Counted from the first letter of the stretch, positions 1 to 9,360 are shown. The stretch is DNA of 64,000 bases from Clostridium folliculivorans (GCF_024341905.1 NZ_BQXY01000001.1:591013-655012), one strand, 5' to 3'. A program made the numbers and translations. The notes: a model not told the origin generated them from the sequence alone.

Positions 1-184
1 GCTTATGGTTTTGAGGTGTTTTTGAAAGTATATCACTGATGCTTTTACCCAGTAGTTCTTGCACTGTATAGCCTAATAGACTAAAGCAGTTCGGACTAAC
101 AAAGGTTGTTATATAGTTATTATCAATTTCAATATAAACCTCTCTTAGAAAATTTGCTGCAATATTATAATGTGAAGAATTCAT
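1..184 (-). CDS. PAS-domain protein, N-terminal part (cut by window edge)
   Basis: A reverse-strand frame opens with ATG at 184 and stays open to the window edge, giving 61 codons. An AAAGGAGA ribosome binding site lies 8 bases upstream (around 191-198). The peptide (start MNSSHYNIAANFLREV, later SPNCFSLLGYTVQELLGKSI) is a typical PAS fold start, in which a sensor senses a ligand or redox state; the LLGY..eELLGK segment is the PAS hallmark. The output domain (kinase, diguanylate cyclase or sigma-54 activator) lies outside the window, so the function cannot be assigned further. PAS assignment is family knowledge; the reading frame is seen directly. Confidence 0.7.
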   Translation of the reverse strand, partial: MNSSHYNIAANFLREVYIEIDNNYITTFVSPNCFSLLGYTVQELLGKSISDILSKTPQNHK

Positions 185-344
185 TTAATTTCTCCTTTGT
201 AAAGTTATAAAAGTTTATCCATTTAATAATCTCATATTTTTTTTATAAAAGAAAGTACATGCCATCAGCTATTTATTAAATCCTAGTTATTAAGGCGAGT
301 ATTTAGCAAGAGTGTTGCAATTTCTTCCCTGTGTTATTAGAATA

Positions 345-372
345 ATACTTAACAGTTACTTTTGTTAAGTAT
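345..372. promoter_or_regulatory. Perfect 10-bp inverted repeat upstream of the SDR gene
   Basis: ATACTTAACA (345-354) and TGTTAAGTAT (363-372) are perfect reverse complements separated by 8 bases, about 50 bases before the dehydrogenase start at 420. It could be an operator or a short hairpin; no T-run follows, so a terminator is unlikely. The rest of the 185-419 gap shows nothing else I can name. Confidence 0.4.
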
Positions 373-419
373 GTATTATCAGAATGGGGAACAAATCAGT
401 TTAAGAAGAGGTGTAAGAA

Positions 420-1190
420 ATGTTAAAGGACAAAATAGTTTTTATAAGTGGAGCTAGCAGCGGTATAGGTGAAGCTGCAGCAATAAAATTTGCAAAAGAA
501 GGAGCGATTCTTGTTCTTTGTGCAAGGAATGTAGAGAAACTTGATAATTTAAAAGATCAATTAGTGAAAGAGTATCAAACTGAGGTTCACACATATAAGT
601 TAGATGTTCGTGATAAAAAGGCTATTGATAGTGTTTTTGAAAGTATGCCTGAAAATTTAAGAAATATAGATATATTAGTTAACAACGCTGGTCTTGCTCA
701 AGGTCTTGAAAAGGTTCATGAAGAAAGCGTCGACGATTTTGATATTATGATAGACACTAATATAAAAGGTCTTCTTTATCTTACAAGAAAAATAGTTCCA
801 ATCATGATTGAGAATGGAAGAGGTCACGTAATAAATATAGGATCTACTGCTGGAATAGTTGCATATCCAGGAGGCACTGTTTATTGTGCTACAAAGGCTG
901 CAGTAAAATTCATCAGTGACGGCTTAAGAATGGATGTAGTTGATACACCTATAAAAGTAACAAACATACAACCTGGTATGGTAGAGACAAACTTTAGTGT
1001 AATTAGATTCCATGGAGATCAGGAAAAAGCAGATGCTGTTTATAAAGGTATTAAACCATTAACAGCTGAAGATATAGCAGATGTAATACTTTATACTGCT
1101 TCTGTGCCTGCACATGTACAAATATGTGAAGTGACAGTAACACCAACTCATCAAGCTACTGCTGGAGTGGTTCATAAAGAGAAGGTATAA
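420..1190 (+). CDS. Short-chain dehydrogenase/reductase (YdfG-like)
   Basis: A 256-residue classical SDR that would oxidise or reduce an alcohol/carbonyl with NAD(P)H in the cytoplasm. Seen directly: the nucleotide-binding glycine motif SGASSGIGEA near residues 10-19, NNAG at 88-91, catalytic S142 and the Y155-x3-K159 pair. An arginine in the CARN stretch after beta-2 (R36) suggests NADP. The overall pattern resembles the YdfG group acting on small 3-hydroxy acids such as serine, but the substrate is not fixed by sequence. AAGAGGTG precedes the ATG, and a terminator follows at 1225, so the gene is probably transcribed alone. Confidence 0.85.
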   Translation: MLKDKIVFISGASSGIGEAAAIKFAKEGAILVLCARNVEKLDNLKDQLVKEYQTEVHTYKLDVRDKKAIDSVFESMPENLRNIDILVNNAGLAQGLEKVHEESVDDFDIMIDTNIKGLLYLTRKIVPIMIENGRGHVINIGSTAGIVAYPGGTVYCATKAAVKFISDGLRMDVVDTPIKVTNIQPGMVETNFSVIRFHGDQEKADAVYKGIKPLTAEDIADVILYTASVPAHVQICEVTVTPTHQATAGVVHKEKV

Positions 1191-1224
1191 TAATATTAAT
1201 AAAATACTAACAGTTTGTTATTAG

Positions 1225-1257
1225 AAAAAGGCTTAGTGGATATCACTAGGCCTTTTT
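1225..1257 (+). terminator. Rho-independent terminator after the SDR gene
   Basis: AAAAAGGC(T)TAGTG pairs with CACTAGGCCTTTTT around a short GATAT loop and ends in a T-run. It separates the SDR gene from the TetR promoter. Confidence 0.85.
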
Positions 1258-1280
1258 ATTGTAGAAAATACAAAAAAATA

Positions 1281-1333
1281 TTGACCAGTGACAGGTTGTC
1301 ATTTATAATAAAAACATAAGTGACAACTTGTCA
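1281..1333 (+). promoter_or_regulatory. Promoter with two TetR-type operators
   Basis: TTGACC (1281-1286) and TATAAT (1304-1309) are 17 bp apart. The palindrome TGACAGGTTGTCA (1289-1301) fills the spacer, and a second, perfect one, TGACAACTTGTCA (1321-1333), covers the likely start of transcription. The two are 32 bp apart, about three helical turns, so they lie on one face of DNA. The position fits autorepression by the TetR protein encoded from 1383; the palindrome-protein link is inferred. Confidence 0.8.
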
Positions 1334-1382
1334 TTTTGATTTTATTAATTATATTTTTCGATAAGTATAAAAGGAGTTAAGT

Positions 1383-2018
1383 ATGCCTAAACAGTTGTTT
1401 TTTTCCTTATCAAGCGAAAAACAAAATAAAATAAAGGATTCAGCACTGGCTGAATTCTCTGAAAACCAATTCCATGAAGCATCAATCAATCAAATAATAA
1501 AGATAGCGGGTATTTCTAGAGGAAGTTTTTATCAGTACTTTGAGGATAAAGAGGATCTGTACTTTTATTTAATAAAGGATTTCTTGGAATCCAAATTAAG
1601 TGAATTCTCTAAAAGTTATGTAAAGGGTGAGTATAATAATGTATTTACAGTTTACAGGCAAATATTTTTATCCATGCTTTCAACAATTTCAGATGAAAAA
1701 TATCAACCTTTTTTTAAAAACATGTTCTTATCTTTGAATTATGATCTTGAAAAAAAGCTTAGAGAGATTGTTGAGAAAATGCAAGAAGCGATACTATCAA
1801 ATACATTTAAGAAAGCTATGATCAATATAGGTGATGAATTACCATATCTTAAAGAACTTTTACAAATTATTAGACTTATCAGCAATGATCTTTTTACACG
1901 AAAAGTCATAGAAAATCTTGATAATAAGCAAATAATAGAAATTTACGACATGAGAATGGAATTGCTTCGTAGCGTAAGAGAGATTAAGCAAATGAAATTA
2001 ATGGGGGATTTGAAATGA
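1383..2018 (+). CDS. TetR-family repressor of the adjacent RND pump
   Basis: A 211-residue TetR-type regulator. The N-terminal helix-turn-helix is visible at about residues 33-58 (INQIIKIAGISRGSFYQYF, then DKEDLYFYLI), the strongest TetR signature; the rest is the helical ligand-binding and dimer domain. GGAG stands before the ATG. The stop overlaps the next start (ATGA at 2015-2018), so the repressor and the RND pump are translationally coupled and share one promoter carrying two matching palindromes. By analogy with other TetR-pump pairs, a pump substrate probably releases the repressor; the ligand is unknown. Confidence 0.88.
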   Translation: MPKQLFFSLSSEKQNKIKDSALAEFSENQFHEASINQIIKIAGISRGSFYQYFEDKEDLYFYLIKDFLESKLSEFSKSYVKGEYNNVFTVYRQIFLSMLSTISDEKYQPFFKNMFLSLNYDLEKKLREIVEKMQEAILSNTFKKAMINIGDELPYLKELLQIIRLISNDLFTRKVIENLDNKQIIEIYDMRMELLRSVREIKQMKLMGDLK

Positions 2019-5000
2019 GATTTTTTACTAAGTTTTCAATGAAAAATACTTTTGTAATATTATTAGCAGTTGTTCTTATAGCTGTAGGCGGAATATATTC
2101 TGGTGCAGGTATAAAAGAAGAGGCTATGCCAAATATTTCAATACCTGTAGTAACAATTTTTACTGTATATCCAGGTGCAGCACCAAACGATGTAGCGACC
2201 GAAATTACAAGACCAATTCAAAAATCAATGTCAGGAATACAAGGAATAACTGACATCAAAGGAATATCTAATGAGAATGTTTCTATTGTTGTAGCTGAAT
2301 TCGATTATTCTGCAGATATTGATAAAGGTCTAAGGGATATTCAAGACTCCTTGAGTAAAGTGAATTTGCCTCAAAGTGCTCAAAAACCAAGTGTTTCAAA
2401 GGTGACTATGGGAAGCTTTGCTGCTATGACCTATTCTATAGAAAGTAGTAAAAGCATAAATGACTTAACACAGTTTGTAAATTCTAAACTTGAACCAGAG
2501 CTTAGCGGAGTATCTGGAGTCTCAAGCGTAGATGTAAAAGGGCTAAGAAGTAATGATGTTTACATAAAGTTAGACGAGCAAAAAATGAAGGATAATAATT
2601 TAAACTTCCAATCTGTTCAAAACTTTATAAATGCAAATAATATAGCTTATCCGGTAGGAGATACGGAAATAAATCAGAAAGACTTGGCTATAAGAGTTTC
2701 AAATCAATTAAAGACTATAGATGATATAAAGTCTATTCCAATAATTGTAGCACCAAATACATCACAGATATTGGCAGATAGCTCAAGTAAAATCACTGAT
2801 GGTATGAATCAAATGGGTCAAGCTATCAATGAATTAGGTAAATCAATGGGAGAAATTGGGCAGTCGATGGGGCAGCTTGCACAGGGTGTAGGTTCAACAA
2901 GTAAATCTATGGGTGAAATGATAGGGAATAATACGCAAAGCATTGCTATATTAAGTGTCATACAACAGCAAGAGGGAATTATTCTTAAACAGCAGGCTGT
3001 GCTTACAAATCCTAAGGCAACTGCTGAGGAAAAAGCCAAGGCTAATGCTGATATCAGTCAAGCTAATGCTGTTATTCAAAGTTCTGCAAGTTCACTTCAA
3101 CAGCTTTTACTTGACCAACAGAAAAAAGGGGAGGCATTAAGTCAAAGTGCATCAATTCCTCAAGCAAATTCAGATAATAAAAAAGCAAGTGCAAGCTCTA
3201 AGTCAGTTTCTTCAACTACAAGTAAATCTCCAAATGCTGACACCCAATTAAAAGTACTCTTCTTAAAGGATATTGCAGATATTAGTTCTGGTGAAGAAGG
3301 TGCCAAGTATTTTGCAAGATCTAATTACAAAGAAGGAATGGTACTTAATATTTACAAGACTGATGACTCCAATATGGTCCAATTAGCAAAGGATGTAGAA
3401 GAGAAAATAACTAATATTACAAAAGATAATAAAGACATAAAGTTAAATAAAATAAATGATTCGTCAATAACTGTAAAAGATTCGGTTACTGGTATGATGA
3501 ATGAAGGAATAATTGGAGCAATTTTTGCTATGGTAGTAATAGCTTTATTTCTTAGAAATCTAAAATCTACTATTATTGCAGTTGTCTCCATACCTGTTTC
3601 AGTGCTTATAGCACTTATATTGCTTCCGAGGTTTAATATTACTTTAAACACAATGTCTTTAGGTGGAATTGCCATCGCCGTTGGAAGAATTGTTGATGAT
3701 TCAATTGTTGTAATAGAAAATATATATAGAAGACTTAGCCTTTCAGATAGTTTAGGAGTGAATAAGACTGAATTGATTGAGGAAGCAACTCATGAAGTCG
3801 GTTCGGCTATAGCTGCATCAACTATAACAACAGTTGGAGTGTTTTTACCTTTAAGCTTTATCTCTGGTCTAATCGGAAAGGTATTTATTCCGTTTGCATA
3901 TACTGTGGTAATATGTATACTTGCTTCACTTTTGGTGGCATTAACTGTTGTACCAGTTATGAGTAGATTTATGCTGTCAAGTAAGAAGGTGAAACATGTT
4001 GAGGAAGAAGGGATTCTTTCAAAAGGCTACAAAAAAATATTACATGTAGTCTTAAATCATAGAATTATAGTTTTAGGTTTATGTATAGTGACTTTATTAG
4101 TATCTTTAGGATTGCTAAGAAAAATAGGTATACAATTTATGCCTTCCTCAAATAGCAATATAATTAATGTAAAACTTACAATGCCTGTAGGAACTTCAAC
4201 TGGTAAAACAAATGAAGAAGCGTTGAAGTTTGAGAACTATTTAAAGAATAGAAAAGATGTTCTAAACGTAGCTAGTATTATTGGTGATACAAGTAGCAGC
4301 GGTGGCAGTGCTATGTCAAACCAAAGCTCAAATGTTGGAGCTTTCACAGTAGTAATGAAGGATGATAAAAATTTAAATAAAGCTATTGATGAACTTAGAG
4401 AGGAAGCTAAAACCTTTAATAATGAAGGTGAATATATGACTATAACGCCTCAAAGCGTTACCGGTACACAATCGGATAATGTTCAGGTCATCATAAACGG
4501 GAATAATTTAGATGATATTACAAAAGCAGCTGGATTAATTACTGATAAACTTAAAACTATGGACACTTTAAGCAACGTAACAAACAACATTTCTGCAAGA
4601 AGACCTGAAATATCGATAAATGTTGATCCGCTAAAGGCTGCAAATGAGGGAATAACGCCTGCTACAGCTGCAGCAGTTGTGAAAAATTATCTAGGTTTTA
4701 ATAAGATTACAACAATAGATAGTGGAGATGAAAATAATGACAGTTCAATTGATGTAATGATTGGATATAATGAGGATACTATTAATAGTTTAGATAAAAT
4801 TAAAAATCTTGAATTGCAAGGGGCACAAAATACAGTTAAGCTTGGAGATATAGCTGTAGTTCAACAAATAGACGGTCCAGCAACAATATCAGAGCTTGAT
4901 GGAAAGCAGTATGCATCTGTTAGTGCAGACATAAAAATAAGGGATACTAGTAAGGTTACAAAGGAAGCCCGAAGTGAAATAGATAGCTTAAAACAGTCAA

Positions 5001-5548
5001 TGCCAATAGGTGTAACTTATGAGCTTCAAGGAAGTAATAAAAATATCAGTGAAGGCTTTTCTCAGATGGAAATGGCAATTGGAGTAGCTGTAGCACTGGT
5101 ATATATTATAATGGTAATTACTTTTGGAGAACCGATAACTCCATTTGCGATTTTATTTTCACTACCTTTCGCTGTTGTTGGAGCTATTACAGCACTATTT
5201 ATTGCAAATCAGCCTCTAACAGTATCAGGCATGATAGGCATACTTATGCTAATAGGTATAGTTGTTACTAATGCGATAGTGCTTCTTGATAGAGTAAAAA
5301 CAAACAGATCAAAGGGAATGAACGTTAGAGAAGCTCTTATAGAAGCAGGCTCTGTAAGATTGAGGCCAATACTAATGACAGCTATTTCTACAGTTATGGC
5401 ACTAGTACCATTAGCACTAGGATTCTCACATGGAAGTCTTATATCTCAAGGGCTTGGAATTGCAGTTATAGGAGGACTTGTATTCTCAACTATATTAACA
5501 TTAATAATAGTGCCTGTTATGTATAGTTTATTGAATCATAGTAAATAG
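2015..5548 (+). CDS. RND-superfamily efflux pump (AcrB/SwrC type) with coiled-coil insertion
   Basis: A 1177-residue proton-driven exporter of the HAE1/AcrB family, in Gram-positives best known as SwrC/YerP, which exports surfactants and other amphiphiles. TM1 is at about 12-30, and the paired proton-relay aspartates are D561-D562 in GRIVDDSIVVIEN. Two large extracellular loops and twelve membrane segments are apparent. Odd: between about residues 248 and 411 the first loop carries roughly 160 residues rich in Gln, Ser, Met and Ala with a heptad-like pattern (GMNQMGQAINELGKSMGEI), then a Ser/Lys tail, before the conserved LFLKDIADIS strand resumes. Usual length is about 1020-1060. No membrane-fusion or outer-membrane partner is nearby, as expected for a monoderm. 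Confidence 0.88.
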   Translation: MRFFTKFSMKNTFVILLAVVLIAVGGIYSGAGIKEEAMPNISIPVVTIFTVYPGAAPNDVATEITRPIQKSMSGIQGITDIKGISNENVSIVVAEFDYSADIDKGLRDIQDSLSKVNLPQSAQKPSVSKVTMGSFAAMTYSIESSKSINDLTQFVNSKLEPELSGVSGVSSVDVKGLRSNDVYIKLDEQKMKDNNLNFQSVQNFINANNIAYPVGDTEINQKDLAIRVSNQLKTIDDIKSIPIIVAPNTSQILADSSSKITDGMNQMGQAINELGKSMGEIGQSMGQLAQGVGSTSKSMGEMIGNNTQSIAILSVIQQQEGIILKQQAVLTNPKATAEEKAKANADISQANAVIQSSASSLQQLLLDQQKKGEALSQSASIPQANSDNKKASASSKSVSSTTSKSPNADTQLKVLFLKDIADISSGEEGAKYFARSNYKEGMVLNIYKTDDSNMVQLAKDVEEKITNITKDNKDIKLNKINDSSITVKDSVTGMMNEGIIGAIFAMVVIALFLRNLKSTIIAVVSIPVSVLIALILLPRFNITLNTMSLGGIAIAVGRIVDDSIVVIENIYRRLSLSDSLGVNKTELIEEATHEVGSAIAASTITTVGVFLPLSFISGLIGKVFIPFAYTVVICILASLLVALTVVPVMSRFMLSSKKVKHVEEEGILSKGYKKILHVVLNHRIIVLGLCIVTLLVSLGLLRKIGIQFMPSSNSNIINVKLTMPVGTSTGKTNEEALKFENYLKNRKDVLNVASIIGDTSSSGGSAMSNQSSNVGAFTVVMKDDKNLNKAIDELREEAKTFNNEGEYMTITPQSVTGTQSDNVQVIINGNNLDDITKAAGLITDKLKTMDTLSNVTNNISARRPEISINVDPLKAANEGITPATAAAVVKNYLGFNKITTIDSGDENNDSSIDVMIGYNEDTINSLDKIKNLELQGAQNTVKLGDIAVVQQIDGPATISELDGKQYASVSADIKIRDTSKVTKEARSEIDSLKQSMPIGVTYELQGSNKNISEGFSQMEMAIGVAVALVYIIMVITFGEPITPFAILFSLPFAVVGAITALFIANQPLTVSGMIGILMLIGIVVTNAIVLLDRVKTNRSKGMNVREALIEAGSVRLRPILMTAISTVMALVPLALGFSHGSLISQGLGIAVIGGLVFSTILTLIIVPVMYSLLNHSK

Positions 5549-5558
5549 AAAAAGTATA

Positions 5559-5595
5559 AAACTGGTAGTAGCATCTAGCTACAACCAGTTTTTTT
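5559..5595 (+). terminator. Terminator of the TetR-RND operon
   Basis: AACTGGTAGTAGC pairs with GCTACAACCAGTT around a short ATCTA loop, followed by seven Ts. Confidence 0.88.
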
Positions 5596-5660
5596 GTAAC
5601 GTGTACTATACACTGCAATTTTATGAGAATACATTCGCCTCCTTTAGAGATAATATTATT

Positions 5661-5673
5661 GTTGTAATACAAC
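5661..5673. promoter_or_regulatory. Perfect palindrome upstream of the permease gene
   Basis: GTTGTAATACAAC is a perfect 13-base palindrome around a central A, ending nine bases before the permease GGAGG. Another near-palindrome, GTGTACTATACAC, lies at 5601-5613. Either could be an operator; neither matches a regulator I can name. Confidence 0.35.
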
Positions 5674-5695
5674 TTTCATATTGGAGGACAATGTT

Positions 5696-7144
5696 ATGGA
5701 AAAGAAAAAACAAGGATTGTCTGTAGGGCATCTTACTATGATGGCATTAGGGACTGTTATAGGAGGTTCATTTTTTCTTGGTTCAGCCGTAGCGATTAAT
5801 GCTGCAGGACCTTCTATTGTAATATCTTATATATTGGCAGGAATATTAGTTTATTTTATACTTTATGCTTTATCTGAAATAACTGTAGCTAGTCCGCATT
5901 CTGGATCTTTTCATACCTTTGCAGGGAAGGTCTTAAGTCCTGGAGTTGGGTTCGTTGTTGGATGGATGTATTGGACTGGAATGATTTTGTCTATGTCCAG
6001 TGAGGCTACTGCTGTTTCAATCTTACTTAGCGAGTGGTTTCCTAATATATCTGTTTTATTCTTGGGGAGTTTTATAATAATAGCTGTTACACTTATTAAT
6101 CTATTAGGTGCAGATAGATTAAGCAAAGTGGCAAGCGGCCTTTCAGCGATAAAATTGTTGGCTATAGTTTCATTTATTATTATGTCGGTATTACTAATAT
6201 TAGGTGGAATTACTAAGATATCACCGGTGGGAGTAGGAGAGCTTAAAAGAGAGGCCTTTGCACCAGGTGGAATAAAGGGGATAGCAGGCAGTATGCTAAT
6301 AGTTATGTTTGCTTATGCTGGTTTTGAAATAATTGGGTTGGCTGCTTCAGAAACCGCTGATCCTGGAAAAACAATTCCTAAGGCAATTAGAAATACAGTG
6401 TTTGGGCTGGTTGGACTATATGTATTATATACACTTGCACTTCTTCCACTGATTCCGACATCTGAGCTAAGTGAAAAAATCAGTCCTATGGTAGCTTCCC
6501 TTAATAGGTTTGGAATGGGCTGGGCTGGTTCTGTTATGAATTTAGTTCTTATTACAGCTATATTGTCAGCCTCTCTAGCAGCTATGTTTGGAATTGGTAG
6601 AATGATGAGATCTCTCGTAGATGAAGGGCAAGCACCAAAGTGGCTAAAGGATAAAACAGATGTACCATACCGTGCAATATTAATCTCAGGATTTTCAATG
6701 TTATTAGCATTGTGGCTGGGGCTTTTATTTCCGAGAATGTACTTGTTTTTGATAAGCTCAAGCAGCTTTGCACTTCTAGTTACTTATGTAGTAATTTTGG
6801 GTATCCAAATAAAGTTACGTGGAATCCATGGTTGTCCGCCAGAAGGAAAGTGCCAGATGCCTGGATATCCTTATACCTCTTGGATTACCTTAGTTAGTAT
6901 GATTATTATCATCCTAAGCATGCCTTTTATCTCAGGGCAGGGATCCGGTCTTGTTGCTGGAATTGTAATGCTTATAATATATTCCGCTGCATATTTTGTA
7001 ATAAAGTTTACTAGAAGTTCTGGAGTAGGAAAGGCAGAGGATGATAACATGAATATTAAAGCATATAGTAGAAAGGTTAGTGCAGAGTTAGGTGAAGAGT
7101 TGATAGAAGATAATGATTGTAAGGATGAAAATAGCACTGATTAG
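5696..7144 (+). CDS. APC-family amino-acid permease
   Basis: A roughly 482-residue integral membrane protein with about twelve hydrophobic segments, of the amino acid-polyamine-organocation family. The N-terminal GTVIGGSFFLGSAVAI stretch is the family's substrate-contacting broken helix, and the AASETADPGKTIPKAI and GRMMRSLVDEGQAPKWL loops are typical. A TTG at 5681 in the same frame is not the start: it sits within the ribosome binding site GGAGG (5683-5687) that serves the ATG at 5696. Unusual is a loop with two cysteines (GCPPEGKCQMPGYPYTS). The hydrophilic acidic tail is cytoplasmic. The amino acid carried cannot be read from the sequence. Confidence 0.85.
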   Translation: MEKKKQGLSVGHLTMMALGTVIGGSFFLGSAVAINAAGPSIVISYILAGILVYFILYALSEITVASPHSGSFHTFAGKVLSPGVGFVVGWMYWTGMILSMSSEATAVSILLSEWFPNISVLFLGSFIIIAVTLINLLGADRLSKVASGLSAIKLLAIVSFIIMSVLLILGGITKISPVGVGELKREAFAPGGIKGIAGSMLIVMFAYAGFEIIGLAASETADPGKTIPKAIRNTVFGLVGLYVLYTLALLPLIPTSELSEKISPMVASLNRFGMGWAGSVMNLVLITAILSASLAAMFGIGRMMRSLVDEGQAPKWLKDKTDVPYRAILISGFSMLLALWLGLLFPRMYLFLISSSSFALLVTYVVILGIQIKLRGIHGCPPEGKCQMPGYPYTSWITLVSMIIIILSMPFISGQGSGLVAGIVMLIIYSAAYFVIKFTRSSGVGKAEDDNMNIKAYSRKVSAELGEELIEDNDCKDENSTD

Positions 7145-7162
7145 TAATTTTAAATATATAAA

Positions 7163-7212
7163 AATAGAGCAAAGGAGTCTTCTAAAATAGGTGAGAATTC
7201 TTTTGCTCTATA
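7163..7212 (+). terminator. Hairpin after the permease gene
   Basis: ATAGAGCAAAGGA pairs with TCTTTTGCTCTAT. The T-run after it is weak, so it may instead be a bidirectional stop shared with the convergent kinase gene. Confidence 0.55.
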
Positions 7213-7369
7213 TAAAGAATACTGTTTTTTTTGTTCTAGATTGAAGTGTTTTTGTGTACTAGCCCTGTTTATTATTCATGCTATGTTTTATGAATGTTAC
7301 TGAAACTTAGTGCCAATAAAGCGTTAATGGATAAACATTTAATTTAAATATAAGGCTTTAACAGATTCG

Positions 7370-8977
7370 CTATTTAAGTTTATCAACAGCAGCTCTTTCG
7401 ATAGGAAGTCCATTGGTGTAACGCTTCATGAACTCATCAAAGCCTTTTACATCATTAGCATCTGGATACATCTTGGTAACAACTTCTCCTGCAAATACTT
7501 TCTGCGATAGATAATCATCTAGGGTCTCGCTTTCAGCTTTGTTAAGCATATAGCCTGCAAGTACTGCAATTCCCCATGCTCCACCTTCTCCAGCGGTTTC
7601 CATGACAGATACAGGAGCATTTATAGCAGCAGCCATAATCTTTTGCCCAACACCTTTAGTCTTAAACAATCCGCCGTGACCAAGCATCTCATCAACCTTG
7701 ACACCTTCTTCTTTAAGAAGAATATCTAGGCCTGTCTTTAGTGCGCCTAAAGAAGTAAATAAATGTACACGCATGAAGTTAGCTAAATTAAACTTACTTT
7801 CTGGAGTACGTACAAATAATGGACGACCTTCTTCAAAATTAGTTATATGTTCACCTGAAAAATAGTTATATGCAAGTAGACCACCACAGTCTGAATCTCC
7901 TTCAAGGGCTTTGTTATATAAGGTTGCAAACAGTTTATCCATGTTAACTTCCATACCCATTGCCTCAGAATATTCTTTAAATAATCCAACCCAGGCATTA
8001 AGATCTGATGTGCAGTTGTTACAGTGAACCATAGCTACTAGATTACCTGTAGGAGTTGTAACTAAATCTATCTCCTCATATGCCTTTGATAAATCTTTCT
8101 CCAGTACAATCATTGCAAAAACAGAAGTGCCTGCTGAAACATTACCCGTACGCTGTGCGATGCTGTTAGTCGCAACCATACCTGTTCCTGCATCGCCTTC
8201 TGGAGGACAAAGTGGAATGCCTGGTTTTAAGTTGCCAGTTACGTCTAAAAGTTTTGCGCCTTCTTCAGTAAGAACACCAGCATTTTCACCAGCTAATAAA
8301 ACTTTTGGGAAAATATCTTTGAATTTCCATGAGAAATTTTTATGAGCAATTAATTCATCAAATTGTTCAACCATTTTTCCGTTGTAGTTCTTAGTTTCTA
8401 TATCAATAGGGAACATTCCTGAAGCTTCTCCAATACCTATAACCTTTTCGCCTGTAAGTTTCCAATGTACATAGCCTTCTAAGGTTGTTTGGAAGGCTAT
8501 ATCAGCCACATGTTCTTCACCATTTAAGATGGCTTGATAAAGATGAGCTATACTCCATCTTTGAGGGATATGGTAGTTGAAGACTTTAGTCAACTCTTCT
8601 GAAGCTTTTTCAGTAATAGTGTTACGCCACGTACGGAAGGGCACTAAAAGGTCTCCTTTTTTATTGAAAACCATGTAACCATGCATCATGGCACTAAAAC
8701 CAATTGCACCAATAGTTTGAAGTGGTACTCCATATTGCTCTTTTACGTTGTTAGCCATCTTTTGATAACTGTCCTGTAGACCTGTCCAAACTTCATCTAA
8801 GCTGTAGGTCCAGACGTTGTTTATATAACTGTTTTCCCAATCATGACTACCAGATGCTATTGGTGTGTTATTTTCGCCAAGTAAAACTGCTTTAATTCTA
8901 GTAGAACCAAGTTCAATGCCAAGTACTGTTTTTCCGTTGATAATGGAATTTTTAATATCATTCTTTGTAATACTCAA
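7370..8977 (-). CDS. araK: FGGY-family sugar kinase, AraK-type ribulokinase
   Basis: A 535-residue FGGY carbohydrate kinase using ATP to phosphorylate a ketopentose in the cytoplasm. The N-terminal phosphate-binding loop [14 protein letters not shown] (about 20-33), the sugar-binding [12 protein letters not shown] stretch and the C-terminal [13 protein letters not shown] and [14 protein letters not shown] adenosine-binding segments are visible. The start is TTG at 8977, eight bases after GGAGG; no ATG fits. Two AraR-type boxes (TGTACGTACA) lie upstream at 9084 and 9239, which favours the clostridial ribulokinase AraK of arabinose catabolism over xylulokinase. The AraK assignment combines family knowledge of clostridial arabinose regulons with the operator sequence; xylulokinase is the main alternative. 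Confidence 0.75.
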   Translation of the reverse strand: MSITKNDIKNSIINGKTVLGIELGSTRIKAVLLGENNTPIASGSHDWENSYINNVWTYSLDEVWTGLQDSYQKMANNVKEQYGVPLQTIGAIGFSAMMHGYMVFNKKGDLLVPFRTWRNTITEKASEELTKVFNYHIPQRWSIAHLYQAILNGEEHVADIAFQTTLEGYVHWKLTGEKVIGIGEASGMFPIDIETKNYNGKMVEQFDELIAHKNFSWKFKDIFPKVLLAGENAGVLTEEGAKLLDVTGNLKPGIPLCPPEGDAGTGMVATNSIAQRTGNVSAGTSVFAMIVLEKDLSKAYEEIDLVTTPTGNLVAMVHCNNCTSDLNAWVGLFKEYSEAMGMEVNMDKLFATLYNKALEGDSDCGGLLAYNYFSGEHITNFEEGRPLFVRTPESKFNLANFMRVHLFTSLGALKTGLDILLKEEGVKVDEMLGHGGLFKTKGVGQKIMAAAINAPVSVMETAGEGGAWGIAVLAGYMLNKAESETLDDYLSQKVFAGEVVTKMYPDANDVKGFDEFMKRYTNGLPIERAAVDKLK

Positions 8978-9080
8978 TTTTTATTCCTCCATTAAAATAT
9001 TGTAATATTAATATTTAAATAATTTGCAGTGGAAACTTCTTGAAGGGTACCTTTAAGAAATTCATCTTAAATCGTATACA

Positions 9081-9096
9081 TAATGTACGTACAATT
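9081..9096. promoter_or_regulatory. AraR-type operator, proximal box
   Basis: The perfect core TGTACGTACA (9084-9093) matches the centre of the known AraR box ATTTGTACGTACAAAT. It lies about 107 bases upstream of the kinase start. AraR is a GntR/LacI-type repressor released by arabinose; its gene is not in this window. Confidence 0.75.
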
Positions 9097-9235
9097 GTAG
9101 ATGAAATTTTAGGATTAACATAATTTTTTATAGTGATAAATCATGTGCAATATTATCTAGTACTATATTAGTTATTTAGAATAAGGCTTAGTACATATGG
9201 TGCTGTAATTAAATAACATTCATACAAAAAAGACT

Positions 9236-9251
9236 TTTTGTACGTACAATT
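9236..9251. promoter_or_regulatory. AraR-type operator, distal box
   Basis: TTTTGTACGTACAATT matches 14 of 16 positions of the AraR box. Its centre is 155 bp from the proximal box, a spacing that could allow looping by one repressor. No other gene reads away from it, so it most likely serves the kinase. Confidence 0.75.
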
Positions 9252-9360
9252 TATAGCATTATTGTACTATTAAAAAAACATTTAATCAATATGATTTTGG
9301 AAAGAATTAAAATTTTAATTCTTTAAGAGTATTGTTAAATTATAGATTAAGGCGAGTGGT

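Noticed and set aside
3352..3675. A 107-codon open frame on the minus strand inside the RND gene
   Set aside because: It mirrors the membrane helices of the real plus-strand gene, has no ribosome site and no recognisable protein pattern; it is a shadow frame.
7370..8977. Calling the FGGY kinase xylulokinase (xylB)
   Set aside because: Two AraR boxes and lack of xylose genes favour the AraK ribulokinase, although the fold alone would not separate them.
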